The notes under the pieces: model-generated
Told to the model about the DNA's origin: nothing
What the model saw: only the letters and a program-made list of their open reading frames with translations
The model's database searches: none
Shown here: one piece after another, positions 1 through 6,627 of the stretch
How positions within the stretch are numbered: the first letter of the stretch is position 1
Layout: each line of letters starts with the position of its first letter
Source: a bacterium
GTDB lineage: Bacteria > UBA8248
Direction of reading: 5' to 3'
Assembly: GCA_027622355.1 (NCBI GenBank)
Contig: JAQBZT010000172.1
Span: 1-6,629 of the forward strand
Length of the DNA stretch: 6,629 bases
Program-made: the position numbers and the translations under genes

Positions 1-273
1 GTGAACGGGGCGGAGCACTTGCGGGTCGGCGTGACGGAGTATGACCCCGCCACCCCCCATGCGCCCCATCGCCATCCCGGGCAGGAGGAGGTCATCTGGG
101 TGCTCTCGGGGAAGGGCTATACCGAGACCCACGGCAAGAGGATGGATCTCTATCCCGGCGCGGTGGCCTACATCCCCGCGGGGCTGGAACACAAGACCGC
201 GGCCGTGGAGGGCAAGATGACGGCGATCATCATGAAGGGTCCGGCGAAGGACGCCGAGGGGGTGGTCTCCTAG
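1..273 (+). CDS. Small cupin-domain protein, probably 5'-truncated by the window edge
   Basis: Single-domain cupin of 90 visible residues; its biochemical role cannot be told from sequence. Cupin motif 1 is clear at residues 23-37: H23-R-H25, then E30, then G37 after six residues. Motif 2 is at 53-64: G53, five residues, P59-A-G61, then H64. H23, H25, E30 and H64 are the expected metal ligands, so the fold looks complete and metal-binding. The usual motif 2 asparagine is not present. A GTG stands at base 1, but the first residues already read like the interior of a family member (they lead straight into the first beta strand), so the true start is probably upstream. The gene converges on the minus-strand operon and its TAG overlaps that operon's last stop codon. 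Small cupins of this type include sugar isomerases, dioxygenase-like enzymes and regulators' sensor domains; I cannot choose among them. Confidence 0.85.
   Translation: MNGAEHLRVGVTEYDPATPHAPHRHPGQEEVIWVLSGKGYTETHGKRMDLYPGAVAYIPAGLEHKTAAVEGKMTAIIMKGPAKDAEGVVS
270..273. other. Overlapping convergent stop codons (CTAG)
   Basis: The palindrome CTAG serves both strands. TAG at 271-273 ends the plus-strand cupin gene, and the complement of 270-272 gives the TAG that ends the minus-strand phosphoesterase gene. No space remains for a terminator between the two genes, so each transcript presumably runs into the antisense of the other. This is directly visible; the transcriptional consequence is inferred. 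Confidence 0.9.
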
Positions 274-1307
274 GAGCGCCCCGCAGAAAGAATGCGCAGC
301 CGCCCCGCATCCTTCACCAGCCGCGTCCCGAGGGGCGCCGAGAGGGCGCGCATTTTTTCCGCGATATGCAGCCCCTCCCCGCGGTGGGGGGAGAGTCGGC
401 GTGGGGCATCGAATTTTCCCGACCGGCAGGGGATGAGATAGGGCTCGGTGGCGCCCCGCCCCCCAAGCCGGCAGCCGAAGAGAAACGTCTCGCGCGTGGC
501 CTCGGTGAAGAACGGAATCTTGAAGTCGAAGATCAAGTTGCCCATGCTGTAGACGATGGGGCAGCCCTTGTGGATCTCCACCCCCTGCACGACGTGCGGG
601 TGGCCGCCCAGGACAAGGTGCGCTCCCGCCGCGATGGTGGCGTGGGCGATCTCCCGCTGAAAATCCCGCACATCATGGACCATGCTCGTTCCCCAGTGAT
701 GATTCACGATCACGACGTCCGCCCGCTTCCGCAGGCGGCGGATGTCCTCTCGCATCCGGCGCAGCGCGCTTTTATCGGCGAAGGTGCGAATGCGGGCCGC
801 GGTGCCGGGATAGGCGGCGAGATCGGTGGCGGGTTCATAAAGGGTGCGCGCGGGCAAGGGGTTCACGCCGGGCCGTCGTTCCGTGGCGGCGAAGCCGGAC
901 GGGAGGATCGAGTTGAAAGCCAGGATGCCGATGGTGAGTTCCCCACGCTGGAGGAGGATGGGGCTTCGCGCCGCCTCCAGTGTCGCGCCCGCGCCGGCCG
1001 CTTCGATGCCGGTTTCCTTCATCCGGTCAAGCGTGTCGAAAAAAGCCCTTTCGCCGTAGTCGAGGGCGTGGTTGTTGGCGAAGGAGACGGCGTGGATGTT
1101 GGCTTCGGTGAGCGCGCGGGCCATCTCGGGGCGGCCGCGGAGGAGGATCTTCCCTTTCTCGGCTTTTCCCCGCGCGGAGAGGGGCGCCTCAAGATTGACG
1201 AAGGTGAGGTCGCTCTTTTGCAGCTGGCCGATGAGCCCTCCGAAGGCCCTGCAAGGGCTTTTCCGGTTGAGGGCGATGTCGCCTCCTGCAATGAATGAGA
1301 TGGACAT
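270..1307 (-). CDS. CapA/PGA_cap family predicted metallophosphoesterase
   Basis: A 345-residue protein of the bacterial capsule-synthesis CapA (PGA_cap) family, which has the calcineurin-like metallophosphatase fold. Visible motifs in order: GGD at 8-10, NLE at 38-40, ANNH at 77-80 (the family GNH-type motif), HHWG at 203-206, GGHPHVVQG at 234-242 and YSMGNLIFD at 253-261. The Asp, Asn and His residues in these are the likely dinuclear metal ligands. Length is near normal for the family. There is no signal peptide or membrane anchor, unlike CapA/PgsA proteins of Gram-positive capsule systems, so a cytosolic phosphoesterase is more likely than a role in polyglutamate export, and no capB/capC partner is present. 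ATG at 1307 begins right at the first conserved strand. It lies 7 nt after the upstream ATPase stop with no clear Shine-Dalgarno, which suggests translational coupling. Substrate unknown. Confidence 0.85.
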   Translation of the reverse strand: MSISFIAGGDIALNRKSPCRAFGGLIGQLQKSDLTFVNLEAPLSARGKAEKGKILLRGRPEMARALTEANIHAVSFANNHALDYGERAFFDTLDRMKETGIEAAGAGATLEAARSPILLQRGELTIGILAFNSILPSGFAATERRPGVNPLPARTLYEPATDLAAYPGTAARIRTFADKSALRRMREDIRRLRKRADVVIVNHHWGTSMVHDVRDFQREIAHATIAAGAHLVLGGHPHVVQGVEIHKGCPIVYSMGNLIFDFKIPFFTEATRETFLFGCRLGGRGATEPYLIPCRSGKFDAPRRLSPHRGEGLHIAEKMRALSAPLGTRLVKDAGRLRILSAGRS

Positions 1308-1314
1308 GGGGCGC

Positions 1315-2412
1315 TCAGTCGGTGAGGCAAAGGCCGTGGTCGGGCTCGAAGGAGAGATAAACCCGCTGCCCGGGGGAGAGCTGTTCGTAGTGGTCGAGCT
1401 GTACTTCGATCAGGTGGGTGCCGACGCGGACCTCGCAGATGAGGAAGTTTCCCAGATAGACGGTATCGTCCACTTCGCCCTCGATCACGTTGACGCCGCC
1501 CGCAGGAGGAGCCGTGTGCAGCGAGATGTCCTCGGGGCGCAGGTTCAGGATGAGCCGCTGGCCGGCGGGGGCGCCGTTTCCGCCGCCCGCGAGCAGCTGG
1601 AGGGGGGGGCGGCCTTCGCCCGCGGGGATTTCGATCCGCAGGGCTTCGCCCTCGTTGCCGCGGCAGACACCCTCCAGCAAGTTCGTGGCGCCGATGAAAT
1701 TGGCGACGAACGCATTGGCCGGGCGGGCGTACATTTCCTCCGGGTCGCCGATCTGCTGGATCAACCCCTGGTTCATCACCACCACCCGGTCGCTCATCAC
1801 CAGCGCCTCGGTCTGATCGTGGGTGACGTAGACGGAGGTGATGCCGACTTCATGCTGAAGGCGGGTCAGCTCGATCCGCATCTGCTCGCGGAGCTTGGCG
1901 TCGAGGTTGCTCAGGGGTTCGTCGAAGAGGATCACCCTGGGGTTGTAGACGATGGCGCGGGCGAGGGCGACGCGCTGGCGCTGGCCGCCCGAGAGTTTGG
2001 TGGCGAAGCGATCGGCCAGTTGCCCCATGCTGACCAGCGAAAGGGCCTTGCCGACTTTTTCTTTCATCTCGGCCCGCCCGATGCCCCGGACGCGCAGGCC
2101 GTAGGCGACATTGTCGAAAACGGTCATATGGGGCCAGACGGCATAGCTCTGGAACACCATGCCGATGTTGCGCTTTTCGGGATCGAGATGGATCTCCTTG
2201 GACGCGGAGGTGACGATCTGCCCGGCGATGCGGATCTCACCCGCGTCGGGGCGCTCGAGCCCGGCGATGCAGCGCAGGGTGGTCGTCTTGCCGCAGCCGG
2301 AGGGGCCGAGCAGGGTGACGAATTCCCCTTGTGCGATATCGAGGTCGATGCCCGCGACGGCGACTTCCTGGCCGAAGTGCTTGACCAGCCCCCTGATTTC
2401 GACAAATGCCAT
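1315..2412 (-). CDS. ABC importer ATPase, FbpC/PotA-like, second of a tandem pair
   Basis: A 365-residue nucleotide-binding subunit of an import ABC transporter, acting at the cytoplasmic face of the membrane. All catalytic elements are intact: Walker A GPSGCGKT (36-43), Q-loop Q88, signature LSGGQ (140-144), Walker B ILFDE (161-165), D-loop SNLD (168-171) and switch H198. A C-terminal TOBE-type regulatory region follows from about residue 240. The same frame stays open up to an ATG at 2529, which would give 404 residues, but that extension would lie inside the preceding ATPase gene. The ATG at 2412 has an AGGAGG 5 nt upstream and starts exactly where the family normally does. The stop is 7 nt from the phosphoesterase start. 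It is a paralogue of the gene immediately upstream, with near-identical motif blocks. Substrate specificity cannot be read from the ATPase; it could equally be labelled ferric-iron, spermidine/putrescine or sugar type. Confidence 0.95.
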   Translation of the reverse strand: MAFVEIRGLVKHFGQEVAVAGIDLDIAQGEFVTLLGPSGCGKTTTLRCIAGLERPDAGEIRIAGQIVTSASKEIHLDPEKRNIGMVFQSYAVWPHMTVFDNVAYGLRVRGIGRAEMKEKVGKALSLVSMGQLADRFATKLSGGQRQRVALARAIVYNPRVILFDEPLSNLDAKLREQMRIELTRLQHEVGITSVYVTHDQTEALVMSDRVVVMNQGLIQQIGDPEEMYARPANAFVANFIGATNLLEGVCRGNEGEALRIEIPAGEGRPPLQLLAGGGNGAPAGQRLILNLRPEDISLHTAPPAGGVNVIEGEVDDTVYLGNFLICEVRVGTHLIEVQLDHYEQLSPGQRVYLSFEPDHGLCLTD

Positions 2413-2417
2413 CGTGT

Positions 2418-2423
2418 CCTCCT
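2418..2423 (-). promoter_or_regulatory. Ribosome binding site deciding the start of the second ATPase
   Basis: On the minus strand AGGAGG stands 5 nt before the ATG at 2412, in the 20-nt gap after the preceding stop codon. It is the strongest Shine-Dalgarno in the window and supports the 2412 start over the in-frame ATG at 2529. Confidence 0.85.
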
Positions 2424-2432
2424 CCGCCCGGC

Positions 2433-3539
2433 TTAGGGCCTGACGGCCATGGTGTGTTCCGGGTCGAAGCGCAGGTAGACGCGCTCTCCCTTCCGCAGGT
2501 GATCCCGCGGATGGGCCTGAAGTTTCCACTCAAAATCGTCCCACTGGACGCGGCAATCGACATGATTTCCAAGGAAGATGGCGTCCACCACTTCGCCTTC
2601 CAGGCAGGAGCCCTCGGGCGTACGGAGGGCCTCGACGTTTTCCGGCCGGACCGAGAGAAAGGCTTCATCCCCCGCACGCAGGCCTTCCGCCACGAGACAA
2701 GGGATGTGAATGTCTTTTCCGTTTTCGCCGCGAAGGGAGATTTCGCCGCGGCCCGACATGGGGGGGGAGACGATTGTCCCCTCGATGAGGTTCACCATCC
2801 CGATGAAATTGCTGACGAACCGGTTGATGGGCCGTGCGTAAATTTCATGGGGCAGGCCCTGCTGTTCGATATGGCCTTTGCTCATCACGATGATGTCATC
2901 GCTGACAACGAGGGCCTCCGCCTGATCGTGTGTCACGTAGACGGAAGTGATGCCGACTTCGTGCTGGATGCGCTTGAGCTCGACGCGCATTTTTTCGCGG
3001 AGTTTGAGATCAAGATTGCTGAGGGGCTCATCGAAGAGCAGCAGCCGGGGATGGGAGACGATCGCCCGGGCCAGGGCGGCGCGCTGCTGCTGGCCGCCCG
3101 AGAGCTGGGTGGCAGACTTGTCCGCCATGTCCGTCAGGCCGACCAGGGCGAGCGCTTCCCGGGTCCGGTCGGCGATCTCCCCCGGATTCACCTTCTGGAT
3201 TTCAAGCGGGTAGGAAACGTTCTGGGTGAGACTCATGTGGGGCCAGATGGCGTAGCTCTGGAACACCATGCCGATGTTGCGCCGCTCGGGGGGCTCGAAT
3301 ACGCCCGAGGCGATTGAGGTGACGGAGGCTCCGCCGATTCGAATCTCGCCCGCGTCGGGCTTGTGGAGCCCGGCGATGCACATCAGGGTTGTCGTTTTGC
3401 CGCAGCCCGAGGGACCCAGAAGGGTGAGGAATTTCCCCTCCGGGACGCCGAAGGAGATGCCGTCCACAGCCTTGTCGTTGCCGAAAGATTTGACGAGGCC
3501 GTTCACTTCGAGAAAGGGCTGCTTCGTTTTTTCCGCCAT
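2433..3539 (-). CDS. ABC importer ATPase, FbpC/PotA-like, first of a tandem pair
   Basis: A 368-residue ABC importer ATPase that should energise the permease encoded just upstream. Motifs: Walker A GPSGCGKT (42-49), Q-loop Q94, signature LSGGQ (146-150), Walker B LLFDE (167-171), D-loop SNLD (174-177) and switch H204. From about residue 245 there is a TOBE-type C-terminal region, including the SVRPENVE stretch typical of the MalK/PotA/FbpC group. It starts at the ATG at 3539, 12 nt after the permease stop, with AAGAGG 5 nt before it. No key residue is missing, so it should be active. It is followed 20 nt downstream by a second, equally intact ATPase. That could mean a heterodimeric motor, alternate homodimers with the same permease, or loan of one ATPase to another permease. 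Confidence 0.95.
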   Translation of the reverse strand: MAEKTKQPFLEVNGLVKSFGNDKAVDGISFGVPEGKFLTLLGPSGCGKTTTLMCIAGLHKPDAGEIRIGGASVTSIASGVFEPPERRNIGMVFQSYAIWPHMSLTQNVSYPLEIQKVNPGEIADRTREALALVGLTDMADKSATQLSGGQQQRAALARAIVSHPRLLLFDEPLSNLDLKLREKMRVELKRIQHEVGITSVYVTHDQAEALVVSDDIIVMSKGHIEQQGLPHEIYARPINRFVSNFIGMVNLIEGTIVSPPMSGRGEISLRGENGKDIHIPCLVAEGLRAGDEAFLSVRPENVEALRTPEGSCLEGEVVDAIFLGNHVDCRVQWDDFEWKLQAHPRDHLRKGERVYLRFDPEHTMAVRP

Positions 3540-3544
3540 GTGTG

Positions 3545-3550
3545 CCTCTT
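3545..3550 (-). promoter_or_regulatory. Ribosome binding site of the first ATPase
   Basis: Minus-strand AAGAGG lies 5 nt upstream of the ATG at 3539, within the 12-nt gap after the permease stop codon. It supports this start and independent initiation within a shared mRNA. Confidence 0.75.
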
Positions 3551-3551
3551 T

Positions 3552-5300
3552 CTAGGCTGTCAGGGCCTCGCGCCCGGCGAGTTTTCGGAAAAGATAAATG
3601 CAGAAGAAAAGAACGACGGTCTGCACCATCGAGAGAGCCGCTGTCAGGGGTTCGTTCTCAAAGTTCGACAGGTAGTATACGCCGACCGAGAGGGTTTCAG
3701 TTCCGCTGGTGTACAGGATGATGGAGATCGAGAGCTCCCGCAGGAAGATCACGAAAAGGAGAACCCAGCCGGCGAAAATTCCCGGTTTCAGTAGCGGAAT
3801 GGTGATCCGCTTCAGTGTGGTGAGCCAGGTCGCCCCGGACATGCGGGAGCTCTGATCGAGTTCCTCCGAGACGGCCAGCATGATGGAGGAGATATTGCGC
3901 TGACCGTAGGGGAAAAAACGGGTGATGTAGCCGAGGAGCAGGATCCAGATCGTCGCGTAGATGGGCGTCTTGATGTAGGTGACAAGCACGCCCATGGCCA
4001 GGACGATGCCGGGGAATCCGATCGGAATGACGCAGAGAAAATCCAGCAGCCGCGCGCCGTATCCCTTTGTCCGGTGAATCATGTAGCTCACGATGATCGC
4101 GAGCACCATGGCGATCGATGCGCCCAGGAAGGCCAGGAAAAAGCTGTTGGCGATGCCGTTCGTCGCGGCCTCAATCCGCAGGGGAGACCAGAAGAAGAGC
4201 ACTTTTTCGTAGTTGATGAGCGTCAAGTCGGCGGAGATGATCTTCCCCTGCCATACCGGGTGGAGACTCACAACGAGCAGACTCAGAACCGGAAGCACGA
4301 CCGCCACGACGATATAGCCGAGGTTGTAGGCGAGGGCCGCCCACTTCCAGCGCCCCAGATCGATGACGTTGGGGCGGAAGCCCTTGCCGGTCACCGTGGT
4401 GTACGCGCGCGGGGCGATGATCCGCTGCTGGATCCAAATGAAGAGTGCGGTGATGAGCCCGATGACCATGCTCATGGCGGCGCCCAGGTAGTGATTCGCG
4501 TCATCGCCCACGGCTTTTGAGAAGATCTGTGTGGTCATGGTTTCGTAGCCGTAGGGAGCCCCCAGCTTGAAGGGAACGCCGAATTCCCCGGCGCTCGTCA
4601 CGAAGACGATGATGGCGCCGGACAAGATGGCCGGTGTGACGAGCGGCAAGGTTACCGTGAGCGTTGTCCGCCAGAGGCCCGCGCCGGTCGTGCGGGCGCT
4701 GTCCTCGAGGGAGGGGTCCATCCGCCGGAGGGAGCCCACGACGAAAAGGTAGACGAGCGGGGTGAAGAAGATGCCCGTCACCCAGATGACGCCGAAGATG
4801 TTGTCCACGTTGATGAGGTGGCTCTCGATGCCGAAGATGCTGCGGGCCAGATTGTTCAGAAGCCCCACTTTCGGCGCGCCCAGATTGTGCCACGCGATGG
4901 CGCCGACAAAAGGACTCAGAAAAAAGGGAATCAGATTGTAGGGTTCGAGCTTCTCGCGCCAGGGGCAGTTCGTTCGGGCGTTGATCCAGGCCAGGGAGAC
5001 GCCCATAAAGGTGGCCAGGATCGTGCAGGAGGTGCTGATGATCAAGGTGTTGAAAAATGCCTGCCGTATGACGCGCCCCTGGAATACCTCGTAGTAGTTC
5101 CTCAGGCCCCATACGGTGTCGAATCCCTGATCGTCGAGAACGAGAAAGCTGTTCACCAAGAGGGCGAAGAGAGGAAGGAGAACGGCCGCGGCGACGATGA
5201 GGCTGACCACCGTGGTGGAGACGGTCTCTTGGGTAACCCACTTTTTCCACCAGTTGGGTGCGTGGCTCGAGATGTCAGAGGTCACGGTTTCGGTGGCCAT
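3552..5300 (-). CDS. Fused two-domain ABC permease, FbpB/ThiP-like
   Basis: A 582-residue inner-membrane permease made of two BPD_transp_1 domains in one chain, the organisation of FbpB, AfuB and ThiP. I see about twelve hydrophobic spans, near 30-50, 82-106, 122-140, 168-190, 215-237, 272-294, 319-345, 385-407, 418-440, 446-463, 505-527 and 553-573. Each half has an EAA coupling loop for ATPase docking. The first runs from about E199 with G206 and ends LP at 218-219. The second runs from about E479 with G489 and ends IP at 501-502. Both keep the glycine and the terminal proline, so two ATPase subunits should dock. Length is typical or slightly long. ATG at 5300 is the first in-frame start; its Shine-Dalgarno is poor (a GGGTGAT lies rather far upstream). 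The stop is 12 nt before the first ATPase. Substrate is not deducible from the permease. Confidence 0.95.
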   Translation of the reverse strand: MATETVTSDISSHAPNWWKKWVTQETVSTTVVSLIVAAAVLLPLFALLVNSFLVLDDQGFDTVWGLRNYYEVFQGRVIRQAFFNTLIISTSCTILATFMGVSLAWINARTNCPWREKLEPYNLIPFFLSPFVGAIAWHNLGAPKVGLLNNLARSIFGIESHLINVDNIFGVIWVTGIFFTPLVYLFVVGSLRRMDPSLEDSARTTGAGLWRTTLTVTLPLVTPAILSGAIIVFVTSAGEFGVPFKLGAPYGYETMTTQIFSKAVGDDANHYLGAAMSMVIGLITALFIWIQQRIIAPRAYTTVTGKGFRPNVIDLGRWKWAALAYNLGYIVVAVVLPVLSLLVVSLHPVWQGKIISADLTLINYEKVLFFWSPLRIEAATNGIANSFFLAFLGASIAMVLAIIVSYMIHRTKGYGARLLDFLCVIPIGFPGIVLAMGVLVTYIKTPIYATIWILLLGYITRFFPYGQRNISSIMLAVSEELDQSSRMSGATWLTTLKRITIPLLKPGIFAGWVLLFVIFLRELSISIILYTSGTETLSVGVYYLSNFENEPLTAALSMVQTVVLFFCIYLFRKLAGREALTA

Positions 5301-5344
5301 TGCGCGGATTCGATCACCCTTGTTGATGCATCCTGAAGATGGGA

Positions 5345-5373
5345 AGGAGGGCCCTCCGGAAGAGGGCCCTCCT
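5345..5373 (-). promoter_or_regulatory. Perfect 12-bp-stem hairpin between binding-protein and permease genes
   Basis: Arms 5345-5356 and 5362-5373 are exact reverse complements around a 5-nt loop. They contain GAGGGCCCTC, itself a palindrome, so each arm can also self-pair. It sits 41 nt after the binding-protein stop and 44 nt before the permease start, inside the 114-nt gap (5301-5414). The following minus-strand bases are pyrimidine-rich but contain no real T-run, so a strong intrinsic terminator is not obvious. By position it resembles the hairpins in other import operons (such as malE-malF) that protect the binding-protein mRNA or partly stop transcription, so that binding protein outnumbers permease. 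That role is inferred; a partial terminator or a dispersed REP-like element are alternatives. I see nothing else in the gap. Confidence 0.7.
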
Positions 5374-5414
5374 GGAATACTGCATGATGGAAATGGCTTG
5401 TCCCGCCGTTCGGC

Positions 5415-6530
5415 CTAACGGAAGACTTTCACCCAGTCGGCGCGCACTTTTTTGAACCGCTTGGAAGCGGCGATCCAATCCTTCATTCCCAGAAGCTTGA
5501 TGCTGTTCAGGTCCAGCAGATAGGGCCGGACCTTCTCCGGGGGCGTGTAGTTGCTAAGAAAAGTATAGATGGCCTCGCCCTCGACGTAGAGGTCGGCGCC
5601 TTCCTTGGTCAGGAGAAATTCCACGAGCAGTTTGGCCGCGTTGGGGTGCGGCGCACCCTTCAGGACGGCAACCTGATTGCCGAGCATCACCTGGCCTTCT
5701 TTGTAGGAGCCGATGCGGAGCACTTTCGCGAGTTCGGGCTTCTTCAGGACGTTCTGGTAGACGCGCCCCGAAAGGTTCCACATGTCGAGCGGCCGCTCGC
5801 AGTTGATCACCATCTGCATTTTGGGCTCGGTCCGGAACTCGATGAGCGGCTTGGTGGCCTTGAGCTTTGCCCATAGGGGGCCAAGACTCATGCCGTTCTC
5901 CGAGAGGGAGATGGAAGTGTTCGTGTAGGTCAAGCTCTTGGTGAGGTCACTGGCGATCGTTTTGCCCGACAGCGAGGGCTTCAGGACGTCGGCGTAGGAA
6001 CTCACGCTCAGATCCGCCATGCCGGGGCAGGATGCGTTCCAGATGGGCTGGAAGGTATAGGCCAGCGGCGTGACGACGTACGGGTAGTTCGAATATTGCC
6101 CGGCCTTTTTAACGAGGGCGGTGAAGTTCTTCCAGTTCGCGCTGTCGAGCTTCAGGAAGGCGCCCCGCGCGGAGGCGGCCGAAAAGAAGCCGGGCGAGCT
6201 GACGAGGATGGCGTCGTTGGTGAACTTGCCCGCCTTGATCTCCTGCCGCACGGTGGCTACCGTCGAGCCCGTTCCCTTGCGGAGAATGTTTACTTTAAAA
6301 CCATCGCCCAGCCCGTAGCGTTTGACGAAGGCGGCGCGGATGCGCCGCGAGGTGCGGTCGCTGAAGAGCGGCTGAATGAGGGTGACACTGCCCTCCTTTT
6401 TCGCTGCGGGGATCAATTTTCTCTCTTGGCTGGAAAGTTGGGCGTCTGCCGGGCTGGCTGCCGAGAAAGCCAGCGCAAATGCCGCCACCCCAGCGAGGCT
6501 AAATCCGATAAGATTTTTCGTGCGCTTCAT
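5415..6530 (-). CDS. Periplasmic solute-binding protein, FbpA/AfuA-like (substrate unknown)
   Basis: A 371-residue extracellular solute-binding protein that delivers ligand to the permease encoded downstream. A Sec signal peptide occupies about 1-30: basic MKRTK, a hydrophobic core to about 23, then ADA-Q as the likely cleavage site. No lipobox cysteine is present, so the mature protein should be soluble in the periplasm. The mature start (AAKKEGSVTL at 42-51), the DAILVSSPG segment (106-114) and the C-terminal lobe around LKGAPHPNAAKLLVEFLLTKEG (290-311) follow the FbpA/SBP_bac_6-type pattern. The paired tyrosines that bind ferric iron in FbpA are not evident: the matching region reads LDMWNLSGRVYQN (248-260). 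The mature protein has two cysteines, C168 and C244, which could form a disulfide. ATG at 6530 has AAGGGAG 7 nt upstream. The FbpA-like family also contains hexose-phosphate (AfuA), thiamine and phosphonate binders. Confidence 0.9.
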   Translation of the reverse strand: MKRTKNLIGFSLAGVAAFALAFSAASPADAQLSSQERKLIPAAKKEGSVTLIQPLFSDRTSRRIRAAFVKRYGLGDGFKVNILRKGTGSTVATVRQEIKAGKFTNDAILVSSPGFFSAASARGAFLKLDSANWKNFTALVKKAGQYSNYPYVVTPLAYTFQPIWNASCPGMADLSVSSYADVLKPSLSGKTIASDLTKSLTYTNTSISLSENGMSLGPLWAKLKATKPLIEFRTEPKMQMVINCERPLDMWNLSGRVYQNVLKKPELAKVLRIGSYKEGQVMLGNQVAVLKGAPHPNAAKLLVEFLLTKEGADLYVEGEAIYTFLSNYTPPEKVRPYLLDLNSIKLLGMKDWIAASKRFKKVRADWVKVFR

Positions 6531-6537
6531 TTTCTCT

Positions 6538-6544
6538 CTCCCTT
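6538..6544 (-). promoter_or_regulatory. Ribosome binding site of the binding-protein gene
   Basis: Minus-strand AAGGGAG lies 7 nt before the ATG at 6530, followed by a purine-only spacer. This is a good site for a highly translated first gene, and it supports the start that gives a normal signal peptide. Confidence 0.75.
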
Positions 6545-6603
6545 GAAAGGAATCGTGGAAATACAGTCACTCATTCCTCCGAAGGCCTTGCTGTTCGGGC
6601 CGG

Positions 6604-6627
6604 CGAAGGGGTAATCATTGTCAATGA
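6604..6627 (-). promoter_or_regulatory. Candidate operator/promoter element upstream of the operon
   Basis: The 99-nt leader 6531-6629 is the only upstream non-coding stretch and should contain the operon promoter. On the plus strand TCATTGTCAATGA (6615-6627) is a perfect 6-1-6 inverted repeat. On the minus strand it includes TTGACA (6624-6619), a consensus -35 hexamer, but no convincing -10 follows at 16-18 nt. Reading on from 6622, GACAATGATTACC matches 11 of the first 13 positions of the classical 19-bp Fur consensus, but only 12 of 19 overall, because the second half-site is poor. A regulator site is possible; the element is at the window edge and unproven. Confidence 0.25.

Noticed and set aside
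366..1298. Plus-strand open frame of 310 codons opposite the phosphoesterase gene
   Set aside because: Shadow of the minus-strand CDS: no family resemblance, no ribosome binding site of note, and GC-rich bias explains the lack of stops.
1072..2436. Long plus-strand open frame (454 codons) antisense to the phosphoesterase and second ATPase genes
   Set aside because: It mirrors well-supported minus-strand genes with intact family motifs. Its own translation is rich in D, G, A, H and V without recognisable motifs, as expected from the complement of a GC-rich coding frame.
2413..2529. N-terminal extension of the second ATPase to the ATG at 2529
   Set aside because: It would overlap the preceding ATPase gene by about 97 bp, has no family similarity, and a strong AGGAGG precedes the ATG at 2412.
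2406..3317. Plus-strand open frame of 303 codons opposite the first ATPase
   Set aside because: Composition resembles that of the antisense frame over the second ATPase, simply because the two ATPases are paralogues. This apparent similarity between antisense proteins is not evidence of coding.
5345..5373. Hairpin as a full Rho-independent terminator
   Set aside because: Neither strand has a T-run after the stem, and the closely spaced genes downstream belong to the same transporter.
5406..5421. Short inverted repeat CCGTT...AACGG at the end of the binding-protein gene
   Set aside because: A 5-bp stem overlapping the stop codon in GC-rich sequence is expected by chance.
6541..6550. Small CCTT/AAGG inverted repeat overlapping the binding-protein ribosome binding site
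   Set aside because: Only a 4-bp stem with a 2-nt loop; too weak to be claimed as a riboswitch or translation control element.
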